Below are positions 8,470 through 16,445 of a stretch of DNA of 43,656 nucleotides, in pieces. How positions within the stretch are numbered: position 1 is the first letter of the stretch; each line of letters starts with the position of its first letter. The notes under the pieces were generated by a model. That model did no database searches. It was not told where the DNA came from and worked only from the letters and a program-made list of their open reading frames with translations. Made by a program: the position numbers and the translations under genes. The stretch is from JAIRTY01 sp050257395 (GTDB lineage Bacteria > Actinomycetota > Actinomycetes > Streptosporangiales > Streptosporangiaceae): contig JBLMWU010000236.1 of the NCBI GenBank assembly GCA_050257395.1, forward strand, positions 1 through 43,656, written 5' to 3'.

Positions 8470-9714
8470 GTGCACAGGATTGAGGCTGACCTGCTGATCC
8501 CCGGCCACGGGGAGCCGATCCGGCCGGGCGTCGTGGTGCTGGACGGGCCGGTGATCAGCTACGCGGGCCCGGCGCGCGGCGCGCCCGGCACCCCGCAGGC
8601 GGCCCGGCACCGCGCCACCGCCGTGCTGCCCGGGCTGTGGGACTGCCACGGGCACTTCATGGGCGCGCGGCATTTCGACCTGGGCCGGCTGCCGCTGGAG
8701 CCGGCGGCCCTGCGCGGCGCCCGCTGCGCCCGCGACCTGGCCGCGGCGCTCGACGCCGGGGTCACTTCGGTGCGCGAGGTCGGCGGGCTCGGCGTGCACC
8801 TGGCGCGCGCGGTGGACGAGGGAGTGCTGCCCGGCCCGTCGGTCTACGCGGCCGGCGCGGTGCTGAGCACCACCGGCGGCCACGGCGACCTGCACTCCTA
8901 CCCGCTGGCCTGGATCGAGGAGTTCGGCCACACCGGCGGCGAGCTGTGCCTCGCCGACGGGGTGCCGGGCTGCATGCGGGCGGCCCGCCAGCAGCTGCGC
9001 CGCGGCGCCCGGCTGATCAAGGTCTGCGCCTCCGGCGGCGTGCTGTCGGAACTGGACGACCCCATCCACCAGCAGTTCACCGTGGCCGAGCTGCGCGCCA
9101 TCGTGGAGGTCGCGGGCATGGCCGACCGGGCGGTCGCGGCGCACTGCCACGGCAAGCCCGGCATCATGGCGGCGCTGCAGGCCGGGGTGCTCACCATCGA
9201 GCACGGCACCTACCTGGACGACGAGTGCTGTGACGCGATGCGGGAGACCGGGGCGATCCTGGTGCCCACCCGCACCATCATCGAGGACATGCTGGCCAGC
9301 CCCGAGATCGTGCCGGACTTCGCCATGCGCAAGCTGAAGGCGGCCGCGGAGACCCACGCCGAGGCGGTGACCCGGGCCTGGGAGGCCGGGGTCACCATCG
9401 CCATGGGCACCGACATCGCGATGTCCGGCAGCGACCTGGTGAACTCGTGGGGCCGCAACGGGCAGGAACTCGGCCACCTGGTCACGCTCGGCATGACGCC
9501 GCTGGCGGCGATCGAGGCGGCGACGGCGACCGGCCCGCGGACGCTCGGCCCGCAGGCGCCGCGGTCGGGCCGGCTGGAGCCGGGTTACGACGCGGACGTG
9601 ATCACCCTGGACGCCGACCCGCTGGCCGACATCGCGGTGCTGGCCGCCCCCGCGCACGTGACCGCGGTGTGGCAGGCCGGCCGCCAGGTCAAGGGCCAGG
9701 CCGCCGCCGGGTGA
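8470..9714 (+). CDS. Amidohydrolase (imidazolonepropionase/Xaa-Pro dipeptidase-like)
   Basis: A 414-residue member of the metal-dependent amidohydrolase superfamily. The metal-binding motif is WDCHGHF, the likely carbamylated lysine is in LIKVCASGG, further metal ligands are in AAHCHG and IEHGTY, and the catalytic Asp is in MGTDIAMSG. The C-terminus EPGYDADVITLDADPLADI returns to the small beta-sandwich typical of the imidazolonepropionase-like group (COG1228). Members of this group hydrolyse dipeptides with C-terminal Pro/Arg/Lys or organophosphates, so the true substrate is not predictable. The GTG at 8470 has GGAGG five bases upstream; the frame is open upstream but non-conserved. Its TGA overlaps the GTG of the next gene (GTGA), indicating translational coupling. 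Confidence 0.88.
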   Translation: MHRIEADLLIPGHGEPIRPGVVVLDGPVISYAGPARGAPGTPQAARHRATAVLPGLWDCHGHFMGARHFDLGRLPLEPAALRGARCARDLAAALDAGVTSVREVGGLGVHLARAVDEGVLPGPSVYAAGAVLSTTGGHGDLHSYPLAWIEEFGHTGGELCLADGVPGCMRAARQQLRRGARLIKVCASGGVLSELDDPIHQQFTVAELRAIVEVAGMADRAVAAHCHGKPGIMAALQAGVLTIEHGTYLDDECCDAMRETGAILVPTRTIIEDMLASPEIVPDFAMRKLKAAAETHAEAVTRAWEAGVTIAMGTDIAMSGSDLVNSWGRNGQELGHLVTLGMTPLAAIEAATATGPRTLGPQAPRSGRLEPGYDADVITLDADPLADIAVLAAPAHVTAVWQAGRQVKGQAAAG

Positions 9715-10310
9715 CCGGCCGGGACGGCCAGGCCATGGGCGGGACGGGCGGCCAGGATGACGCGAGGGCTGGGCCGGGCGCGCTGGCGCGGCTGCTGCCG
9801 CAGATCGGCGGCGCGGAGGTGCTGGACCGGCTCTCGTCGCTGAGCGGGAGCGACTTCACCAGCGTGATGCTGGAGGTGGCGCGGCGCCGGGCGGCCCGGG
9901 AGACCCCGGCCAGCGTGCTCCGCCGCTACCGGCGCGACCGGTTCGTCCAGCCCGGCGCCGTCCCGTGGCCGTCGCTGCGGCGGGCCGAGGATCTGCTGCT
10001 GTCCTGCCTGCCCGCGGACGTGGAGATGGTGACGCTGGCGCCGCTGGTGCCGCTGGGCACCCACTCGGCGCTCGGCGGCGTCAGCCAGCACCGGGTGGTC
10101 ACGGCCATGCGGGCGTGTGAGGTGGCGGCGGACGCCACCAACGCCCTGGCGCTGGAGGCTGCCCTGCGCCGGGCGGGCGCCGGCGCCGGGGTGGTGCGGC
10201 TGGCGGCGGTGCAGCGGGTGGTGCGGGCCCAGCGGTTCGAGGGAGCCGGGGCCTCCGCCCATTTCAGCCTGCTCGGCCTGCGGGCGCAGCCGCGTCGCGG
10301 GCCCGGCGGG
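9711..10310 (+). pseudogene. Conserved actinobacterial protein, apparently truncated at the 3' end
   Basis: Starts with GTG overlapping the amidohydrolase stop. About 200 codons show clear protein-like composition: LSGSDFTSVMLEVARRRA, RRYRRDRFVQPGAVPW, EMVTLAPLVPLGTHSALGGV, EVAADATNALALEAALRRAG and VVRLAAVQRVVRAQRFEG. From memory, this resembles a roughly 300-residue actinobacterial hypothetical family that continues beyond AHFSLLGLRA. Here homology-like sequence stops near 10280, and at 10311 the convergent amidase ends. The frame has no stop of its own; it stays open through the antisense of the amidase to 12017, which is a high-GC artefact. I infer that the 3' third was lost by deletion or rearrangement. 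A functional shortened protein cannot be excluded. Confidence 0.6.
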
Positions 10311-11843
10311 TCAGCAGCCGGGCGGCGCGGGGAAGCCGCCCGCCGCGACCTCGCAGGCCCGGGCCACCCGCAGGCAGGTCGCGTCGCCGAAGTGACGGCC
10401 CACGATCATCAGCCCGGCCGGCAGGCCGTCCGCCAGCCCCGCGGGCACCGACGTCGCCGGGTGCCCGCTGACGTCGAACGGGGCGGTGTTGACGATCATC
10501 TCGGTGGACCGGGCGATGCTCTCCTCCCGCGGCACGCCGGGCGGCGGGATGAGGCTCGCCACGATCGGCAGCGTCGGCAGCACCAGGACGTCCACGCTGG
10601 CCAGCGCCTCGTCGTAGGCGGCGGTCAGGTCCAGCGCCAGGTTGCGGGCCATGGCGTAGTACCGGCCGTCGTAGCGGTCGATGGCGTAGCGGCCCGCGAG
10701 CATGGCGGCCTTGACCGTTTCCGGGATCTCATCGGCGTGCTCGCGGCGGCCGCGCGCGTAGTGGGCCATGAGCTCCGGGTCGTAGCGGCCGGGCCAGTTC
10801 ATCCCGAACGCGTTGCCGTCCACCATCTGGGTGACCACGCCGTCGGTGCCGATGACCGTCCACACGTGCATGGCGTCCCGGTGCCAGGGGACGCTCACCT
10901 CGCTGACCTGCGCCCCCGCGGCCGCCAGCCGCCCGATGGCGGCCCGCACCGTCTCCTCCACCGCCGGCTGAGACAGGCCCGGGTGCCCGAAGCCCTCCGC
11001 CAGCACCCCGATCCGCAGCCCGGCCACCCCGCCGTCCAGGCCGGACAGGTAGTCCCGGGCCGCCGGGCCGGACCGCTGGCGCGGGTCCAGGCCGTCCGGG
11101 CCGGCCAGCACGCCGAGCATCAGCGCCGCGTCCCGCACCGTGCGGGTGATCGGGCCCAGATGGTCGATGGTGTTCTCGATCGGGAACGCCCCGGTGTAGG
11201 GCACCAGCCCGTGCGTGGGCTTGTGGCCCACCGTGCCGCAGAACGAGCTGGGGATCCGGATGGAGCCGCCCTGATCCCCGCCGAGCGCCAGGTCGGCGGC
11301 CCCGGACGCGACCAGGGCCGCGCTGCCGCTGGACGACCCGCCGGTGGTGCGGGCACGGTCCCACGGGTTGAGCACCGGCCCGCTCCGCGACGTGTGGCTG
11401 CCGCCGGAGAAGCACAGGTCCTCGCAGACCGCCTTGCCGGTGATGATCGCGCCGGCGTCCAGCAGCCTGGTCACCACGGTCGCGTCCCGGCGCGGGATGT
11501 ACCCCTCGACGGTGGCCGAGCCGTTCATCATCGGGACGCCGGCCACCGCGATGTTGTCCTTCACCGCGACCCGGCGGCCCGCCAGCGGGCCCTCGCCGGT
11601 GGCGGCGATCTCGGTGGTGACGTACCACGCGCCGAGCTCGTTGCGCTCCGCGGCGGGCCACTGATATTCGCGGGCGGGCGGCTGCGGGAGGCTCGCCTCG
11701 TACAGCCGCTCCACCTCGCTGTAGGAGGCCAGCAGCCCGCTGGCCAGGCCCTGGAACGAGGCCAGGTCGCGGGCGTCCAGGTGGAAGCCGTAACGCTGGG
11801 CGATCCGCGCGAGATCGTCACCGGTCGGGGGGGTGATGGGCAT
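10311..11843 (-). CDS. Amidase of the signature family, Rhodococcus enantioselective-amidase type
   Basis: A 510-residue amidase that hydrolyses carboxamides to acids and ammonia. The Ser-cisSer-Lys triad is visible: Lys95 in RVAVKDNIAVAG, Ser171 in GGSSSGSAALVASG and Ser194 in GGDQGGSIRIPSSFCG. The N-terminal about 85 residues (alpha-helical, with GAWYVTTEI) and motifs such as VPMMNGSATVEGYIP, KAVCEDLCFSG and PFDVSGHPATSVPAGL closely match my memory of the enantioselective amidases found next to Rhodococcus nitrile hydratases. No nitrile hydratase genes are present here. The ATG at 11843 follows GGGAG. It lies 109 bp downstream of the phosphoesterase gene on the same strand, so the two may be co-transcribed. 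The protein should be cytoplasmic. Confidence 0.93.
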   Translation of the reverse strand: MPITPPTGDDLARIAQRYGFHLDARDLASFQGLASGLLASYSEVERLYEASLPQPPAREYQWPAAERNELGAWYVTTEIAATGEGPLAGRRVAVKDNIAVAGVPMMNGSATVEGYIPRRDATVVTRLLDAGAIITGKAVCEDLCFSGGSHTSRSGPVLNPWDRARTTGGSSSGSAALVASGAADLALGGDQGGSIRIPSSFCGTVGHKPTHGLVPYTGAFPIENTIDHLGPITRTVRDAALMLGVLAGPDGLDPRQRSGPAARDYLSGLDGGVAGLRIGVLAEGFGHPGLSQPAVEETVRAAIGRLAAAGAQVSEVSVPWHRDAMHVWTVIGTDGVVTQMVDGNAFGMNWPGRYDPELMAHYARGRREHADEIPETVKAAMLAGRYAIDRYDGRYYAMARNLALDLTAAYDEALASVDVLVLPTLPIVASLIPPPGVPREESIARSTEMIVNTAPFDVSGHPATSVPAGLADGLPAGLMIVGRHFGDATCLRVARACEVAAGGFPAPPGC

Positions 11844-11952
11844 GGCAGTCTCCCGGTTCCGCGGCGGCGTGCGGGCCTCCGCCTAGGCGCCAGAAGCTAC
11901 CCCGGTATCGGCCCCAGGGGAACAGCGGGGCCCGCCGCGGGACCGGCGGCAG

Positions 11953-13644
11953 CTAGCCGGGCGGCCCGGCGGCCAGGCCGCGGTGGCGGGCGGCCGCCGC
12001 GGCGAACGCCTGGCTGATCTCCGCGCCCCGCTCGACCGGGCCGCGGGCCGCGGGCGGCGTGGCGGCCTCCGGTTCGCCCACCGCCGCCAGGTGCCGCTGG
12101 ACCTGCTCGGCCTGGTCGGTGAAGGACAGGTAGTACCCCGGCACGGCGGCCCGGCCGTCCGCGCCGGGCTCGCTGCCGCCCGCGAGCGCGGCGGCCGGCT
12201 CCCCGGCGCCGGCCTGCGCCACCCGCACCGCCGCAGCTGCCGGCTCACCCGGCCGGGCCGGTGCGGTGACGGCCACCGGCAGCCCGCCGGCGTAGGCCGA
12301 CAGGTCGGGCAGGTCCGTGCGCGCCGCGGGCAGGGTGAGCAGGCCGTGGAAGGTGGCGGCCCACCCGTCCCGCGCCGTCAGCGGCGGCGCCGCGGGGGCG
12401 AACAGGGCCCGCAGGGTGGCGGGGATGCTCGCGTGGTCATACGTGCGGGTGTCCACGGTGCCCGCCGCCACGTGCGGCGAGATGACCACGGCCGGGACCC
12501 GGGGGCCGAGCATCGTGAAGCCGAACGCGCTGGCCTTGCGGTAGAAGAGCGCCCGTGCCAGCCAGCGCACCCCGCTGGTGCGCCCGCCCGGCGCGGGCAC
12601 CCCGGTGGGCGGCGGCACGTGGTCGTACAGCCCGCCGTGCTCGTCGTAGGTGACCAGGAACAGCGTCCGGGCGAACACCTCGGGGCTGGCCCGCAGCGCC
12701 TCGTACACGGTGGCGACCAGCCGCTCGGCCCGGGTGAAGTCACAGTCGCCGGTCAGCTCGAACGTGTCGTAGGCCGCGTTGCCGACCAGGTTGTTCTCCG
12801 GGTGCTGGCTGTTGCTCACGTCCGGGGTGCCGATGACCGGGTCGTGGTCCAGGGTGTGCAGGGGCGGCCGGTGGTTGGGCTCGATGAACGTGTACTGCGG
12901 CAGGTCACCGGCGGCCGTGTGCGCGGCGAACTCGTCCAGCGGGAACCACTTCGCGTGCCGCTCCGGGGTGTCCCACAGCGCCGGGAACGCCCACACCTGC
13001 GGCGTGTCGTCGTGGTAGATCCGCCAGTCCGCGCCGTGCTCCTCCAGCACCTCGAAGATCGTCCGGTTGGTGTACGGCCGGATCTGGATCGCGGTCTCGC
13101 CGTCAGAGGTCGCCGCGTGGGCGAAGTTCCGGTTCGGCCACGTCTCCCCGGGCACCGAGCAGAACCAGCGGGTGCACACCGCGAACTCGGTGGCCAGCCG
13201 GCGGAGCACCGGCACCTGAGCGGGCGGCTGGCAGGCCATCACCAGCGGCCCGCGCCCGGTCACCGCTGACGAGCCGCGCGCCTGCCGGGCGAGCACCCGG
13301 TTGGCCAGCGGCCCGAAAAGCCCGCCGAAGACCGGCGGGTCCAGCCCCCGGCCTTTTCGTTCATAACTGGTGACAAAACCCTGGTTCGTCGGCGTGCCCC
13401 CGGTCAGGGCGAGCTGCTCCATGACGGCGTCATGGGAATGGTCGGGACCGGCCGGCAGCACGACCTTGGCGGTGGGCGAGGCGGCGACCGGCGGTCCGCC
13501 GGCCCAGCCCGGGTTGGTGAAGTCACCGGGGCCGTGCAGCCCGCCGAATGCCGGGTCGGGGTGCGGCAGGTAGCCGAGCAGGTGGTCGAACGACCGGTTC
13601 TCCAGCATCAGGACCACGACATGCCCGATCTCGGCCACGGCCAC
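11953..13644 (-). CDS. Phosphoesterase of the phospholipase C / AcpA family, without a secretion signal
   Basis: A 563-residue protein of the bacterial phospholipase C / acid phosphatase superfamily. The N-terminal metal-site motif is VVVLMLENRSFDHLLGYLPH. It continues with VPVLRRLATEFAVCTRWF, FCSVPGETWPNRNF, the NVVGN-like LVGNAAYD, and the second metal site LFLVTYDEHGGLYDHVPPP. The family hydrolyses phosphodiesters or phosphomonoesters. Most actinobacterial members carry a Tat leader. This one begins directly at the catalytic core (GTG 13644, VAVAEIGHVVV), so it looks cytoplasmic or secreted by another route. A C-terminal Ala/Gly-rich stretch precedes a helical tail. It lies 72 bp downstream of the dioxygenase gene and 109 bp upstream of the amidase, all on one strand. 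Confidence 0.88.
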   Translation of the reverse strand: MAVAEIGHVVVLMLENRSFDHLLGYLPHPDPAFGGLHGPGDFTNPGWAGGPPVAASPTAKVVLPAGPDHSHDAVMEQLALTGGTPTNQGFVTSYERKGRGLDPPVFGGLFGPLANRVLARQARGSSAVTGRGPLVMACQPPAQVPVLRRLATEFAVCTRWFCSVPGETWPNRNFAHAATSDGETAIQIRPYTNRTIFEVLEEHGADWRIYHDDTPQVWAFPALWDTPERHAKWFPLDEFAAHTAAGDLPQYTFIEPNHRPPLHTLDHDPVIGTPDVSNSQHPENNLVGNAAYDTFELTGDCDFTRAERLVATVYEALRASPEVFARTLFLVTYDEHGGLYDHVPPPTGVPAPGGRTSGVRWLARALFYRKASAFGFTMLGPRVPAVVISPHVAAGTVDTRTYDHASIPATLRALFAPAAPPLTARDGWAATFHGLLTLPAARTDLPDLSAYAGGLPVAVTAPARPGEPAAAAVRVAQAGAGEPAAALAGGSEPGADGRAAVPGYYLSFTDQAEQVQRHLAAVGEPEAATPPAARGPVERGAEISQAFAAAAARHRGLAAGPPG

Positions 13645-13716
13645 CCCCGCGTCAGTGCCCGGGGGATTCGTCCCGCATCGCCCCCGATCGCCCCACCAGG
13701 GTACTGGCGGCGGCCG

Positions 13717-14562
13717 CTACGGAGCCTCGGCGGGGACCGGGCGGGTGCCGGTGAGCAGGATGCGGTTCATGACCCGGCGCAGCCCCTGGTAGTCGTTCAC
13801 GGCCAGGTGCCAGACCTGGCGGTTGTCCCAGAAGGCGACCGAGCCGGGCTGCCACCGGAACCGGGTGCAGAACTCCGGCCGCTCGCCGTGCCTGAAGAGG
13901 TACTGCAGCAGGCCGAGGCTTTCCCGGCGGGTCCAGCCCTCGAAGCGGGCGGTGTACTCCGGGTTGACGTACAGGACGTTGCGGCCGGTCTCCGGGTGGC
14001 GGATCACGACCGGGTGCAGCACCCCCTCGGCCGCGTCGTACTGCGAGACCGAGGGTTCGGGCGGCGAGGTCTGCTCGTAGGACAGGCCGAGGTTGCGCAC
14101 GTTGGCGTGCACCGCCCGCATCGTCACCAGGGTGCGCCGCAGGCCGGCCGACAGCTCGTCATAGGCGGGGGCCATCCCCGCGAACATGGTGTCCCCGCCT
14201 TGCGGCGGGCATTCCTCCGCGAAGAGCATGGTGCCGATCGGAGGCTCCTCGAAGCACGTCATGTCCACGTGCCAGCTCTCCCCCACGTTGCGGGTCTGGC
14301 CGGGCTCCTTGCGCAGCTGCTGCGTGGTCCGGATGCCGCCGAACCGGCGGGCGAACCGTTCCCGCTGCCCGGCGGTGAGGAACTGGTCGCGGAAGAAGAT
14401 GACGCCGTGTTCCGCCCAGGCGCGCCGGATGGCCTGGTACGTCTCGTCCGGGTAGTCGCGGGCGAGGTCCAGCCCGGCGATCTCGGCGCCGATCAGGCCG
14501 CCGACCGGGCGCACCTCCGGCAGGTCCGCCGCCACCGCACCCTGTGCCACCGCCGCACCCAT
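13717..14562 (-). CDS. TauD/TfdA-family Fe(II)/2-oxoglutarate dioxygenase
   Basis: 281 residues. The iron ligands of the facial triad are visible: His98 and Asp100 in SWHVDMTCFEEPP, and His252 in WDNRQVWHLAVNDYQG. The 2-oxoglutarate-binding arginine lies just after, in GLRRVMNRI. Family members oxidise taurine, alkylsulfonates, 2,4-D or other small acids using 2-oxoglutarate and oxygen. The substrate here is unknown and no sulfonate transporter lies in the window. The ATG at 14562 has only a weak GAGGGGC upstream. It is the first gene of a possible minus-strand operon with the phosphoesterase and amidase. Confidence 0.92.
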   Translation of the reverse strand: MGAAVAQGAVAADLPEVRPVGGLIGAEIAGLDLARDYPDETYQAIRRAWAEHGVIFFRDQFLTAGQRERFARRFGGIRTTQQLRKEPGQTRNVGESWHVDMTCFEEPPIGTMLFAEECPPQGGDTMFAGMAPAYDELSAGLRRTLVTMRAVHANVRNLGLSYEQTSPPEPSVSQYDAAEGVLHPVVIRHPETGRNVLYVNPEYTARFEGWTRRESLGLLQYLFRHGERPEFCTRFRWQPGSVAFWDNRQVWHLAVNDYQGLRRVMNRILLTGTRPVPAEAP

Positions 14563-14848
14563 GCGGACGCACCGCCCCTCAGCATCCGGAACGCCAGAAC
14601 CCGAGCCACCTCAGTATCAGCCGGAATCAGCGATCCGGACAGCCCGCGCCGCGGGCAGCGGCGCTGCCGGCGGCATTCCGGCGAACCCAACCGGGACTCA
14701 TGTGAGACCCGCATAACGGGGCTATCCCGAAATAATGAATGGCCAGGGGAACCGGCCGCTGCCGGCCGCCATCGGTTCGCCGTGCCATCGCTGCCCGGCA
14801 GGACCACCGCATTCCAGCAGACGGCATCCAGCAGAAGGGGCACTGCAG

Positions 14849-15496
14849 ATGGGCTTTCTCAGCAAGATGAAAACGGCCTTCGGCGGGGACGACTCCGACC
14901 TGATGGCGAACGGGGTACCGGGCCGGGGCGAGATCCTCAACGTCCAGATCACCGGGTCGTCGGTGCAGGTCGGCGGCGCGCCGCCGCAGCAGGTGTGCGT
15001 CTTCCAGGTGATGGTCTACCTCGACGACACACCGCCGTTCCAGGCCGAGGTGCGCAAGCGCGTGCCCGTGTACGCGCTGGCCAACCTCCAGCCGGGGCAG
15101 TCGGTGGTGGCGGTGCGGGTGGACCCGGCCGACCACACGCGGGTGGGCATCGACTTCTCGGTCGAACCGCCGGTGGTCAGGCTGGCCAAGACGCCCGGCA
15201 AGATCACCGCGGCGGAGGTGCTGGAGAAAGGCGACCCGTGCGAGGCGGTGATCGTCCAGTTCCAGCCGCTCGGGGTGAAGAACACGATCGGCCTGGACAT
15301 GTACGCGTTCATGCTGACCGTCATGATTCCCGGTCAGGCGCCGTACCAGATCCAGGTCGGCAACCCGGTCCTGCCGGAGGCGCTGCCGCTGCTCTACCCG
15401 GGCTCCCGGGTGCCCGCCAAGATCATGCCGAACACCCGGCCGGACAACCTGGTCATCGACTGGAAGGCGGCGCTGGCGAAGTCCGCCTCCGGCTGA
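14849..15496 (+). CDS. Conserved actinobacterial protein of unknown function (215 aa)
   Basis: I do not recognise a named domain. The protein begins MGFLSKMKTAFGGDD and is then mostly beta-strand: two similar halves around residues 25-95 and 105-190 contain GRGEILNVQITGSSVQVGG with VCVFQVMVYLDDTPPFQAEV, and AVIVQFQPLGVKN with MLTVMIPGQAPYQIQVGN. Each half ends with a phrase about ranges or values (VPVYALANLQPGQSVVAVRV and LPLLYPGSRVPAKIM). This looks like an internal duplication of an OB- or KOW-like beta module. There is no signal peptide or membrane segment. The ATG at 14849 follows AAGGGG by 9 nt; the longer open frame from 14735 is not protein-like. It is a single-gene unit closed by a strong hairpin. 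Confidence 0.8.
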   Translation: MGFLSKMKTAFGGDDSDLMANGVPGRGEILNVQITGSSVQVGGAPPQQVCVFQVMVYLDDTPPFQAEVRKRVPVYALANLQPGQSVVAVRVDPADHTRVGIDFSVEPPVVRLAKTPGKITAAEVLEKGDPCEAVIVQFQPLGVKNTIGLDMYAFMLTVMIPGQAPYQIQVGNPVLPEALPLLYPGSRVPAKIMPNTRPDNLVIDWKAALAKSASG

Positions 15497-15521
15497 CCCG
15501 GCGGCCGCGCCTCACTCCGCT

Positions 15522-15559
15522 GGCCCGGGGGGCCGGGTTCCGTCCCGGCCCCCCGGGCC
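15522..15559 (+). terminator. Perfect 16-bp hairpin, probable terminator
   Basis: GGCCCGGGGGGCCGGG, loop TTCCGT, CCCGGCCCCCCGGGCC. It lies 25 bases after the stop of the 215-residue protein. There is no T-run. The rest of the intergenic stretch to 15775 shows no gene I can support. Confidence 0.7.
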
Positions 15560-15775
15560 GGTGCTGGCTCTGATACCGGTGCTGGTGCTGGTGACCAGAA
15601 CCTCGCCGGCCGCGGTCCGGTAGTACAGCACCGCGATGGCGGCGGTCTCCGTCGCGGTCACTCTTGCCCTGGCGCGCGGGCTGCGGCCGGAGCGGCGGCA
15701 GCCCCGGCCGCCTGGTGGACAGGGCGACCTGCGCGCCACCGTTCTGCAGGATGCGCCCGCAGGTGACGCCGTTCC

Positions 15776-16375
15776 CTAGCCCGGCCAGTCCGGGGACCGG
15801 CCGAGGGCGGTCAGGATCCGGTCGAGCGGGGCCGGGTTCTGAGGTGCGGGCAGGCCCGGGCGGAAGGCGGCACCGGGCCGGAGGCGGTAGTCGCCGTCCG
15901 GGACCGCCAGGGCGATCCGCAGCGCGTCCTCAGCCAGGTCGCTGTCGAGTTCGAAGGGCAGGCCGAGCGAGCGGGCGACGTCCCACGCGTGCACCACGTA
16001 GTCGATGAAATGGAAGCCGATCGCCTGGGCGCCGGGGAACGCCGCGCCAGGCCCGAACTCGGGCAGGGCGAACGCCCGTTCCAGCACGCCTGGCTCAGCG
16101 AAGGCGGCCAGCACCTCATCGGCGGCCCTGCCGTACGCCGCCACCGGGTCGTCGCCGGGCGGCCGCGGCCGCCAGGCCGCCAGGTCGGCGCCGTGCCCGC
16201 GGGCGGCGGCGGCGAAGCCGTGGTGCTGGGCGGTCATGTGCGCCAGCAGGTCCCCGAGCGTCCAGGCCGGGCACGGCGTGGGGCGGCCCAGATCGTCCCG
16301 GGTCGCCTGCGCCACCACCGTGACACTCGTCCGCACCGCCCGCTCGTCTGCTGGCCGGAGGTCAATCGTCTGCAT
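15776..16375 (-). CDS. TIGR03086-type metal-binding protein (DinB / maleylpyruvate-isomerase fold)
   Basis: 199 residues. The pattern fits the actinobacterial TIGR03086 family within the DinB/MDMPI superfamily: PCPAWTLGDLLAHMTAQHHGFAAAARG in the first helices (split here at LLAHMTAQHH) and FHFIDYVVHAWDVARSLG in the central helix that supplies metal ligands. Related proteins use mycothiol or other thiols, but the activity of this family is not established. The gene is divergent from a MarR regulator. A -10 like TACTAT ends seven bases before the ATG, so the mRNA is predicted to be leaderless. A perfect palindrome covers this promoter, so repression by the neighbouring MarR protein is likely. 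Confidence 0.82.
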   Translation of the reverse strand: MQTIDLRPADERAVRTSVTVVAQATRDDLGRPTPCPAWTLGDLLAHMTAQHHGFAAAARGHGADLAAWRPRPPGDDPVAAYGRAADEVLAAFAEPGVLERAFALPEFGPGAAFPGAQAIGFHFIDYVVHAWDVARSLGLPFELDSDLAEDALRIALAVPDGDYRLRPGAAFRPGLPAPQNPAPLDRILTALGRSPDWPG

Positions 16376-16380
16376 AGGTT

Positions 16381-16405
16381 GATAGTAAGCAGATTGCTTA
16401 CTATC
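16381..16405. promoter_or_regulatory. Perfect palindrome, probable MarR operator
   Basis: GATAGTAAGC-AGATT-GCTTACTATC: two perfect 10-bp arms with a 5-bp centre, in a 70-bp A/T-rich gap between divergent genes. Size and symmetry suit a MarR dimer. The palindrome overlaps the -10 of the minus gene and the -35 of the plus gene. Confidence 0.75.
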
Positions 16406-16411
16406 TATCCA
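16382..16411 (-). promoter_or_regulatory. Predicted leaderless promoter of the TIGR03086-type gene
   Basis: On the minus strand, TGGATA, an 18-bp spacer, then TACTAT (16382-16387). Six bases separate the -10 from the ATG at 16375, so transcription should begin at the start codon. Confidence 0.5.
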
Positions 16412-16421
16412 AGCTTATTTT
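16394..16421 (+). promoter_or_regulatory. Predicted promoter of the marR gene
   Basis: TTGCTT (16394-16399), a 16-bp spacer, then TATTTT (16416-16421). The -35 lies inside the right arm of the palindrome, which would allow autorepression. Confidence 0.45.
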
Positions 16422-16445
16422 TTGTGGCGGCGTATCTTTGTGGCC

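Noticed and set aside
10311..12017. Continuation of the truncated gene's frame through the amidase region
   Set aside because: Sequence beyond about 10300 reads as antisense of the amidase, with no conserved motifs.
15512..15739. Minus-strand frame of 75 codons after the 215-residue protein
   Set aside because: Its 3' end lies inside the 16-bp hairpin, there is no ribosome-binding site and the sequence is not convincing as protein.
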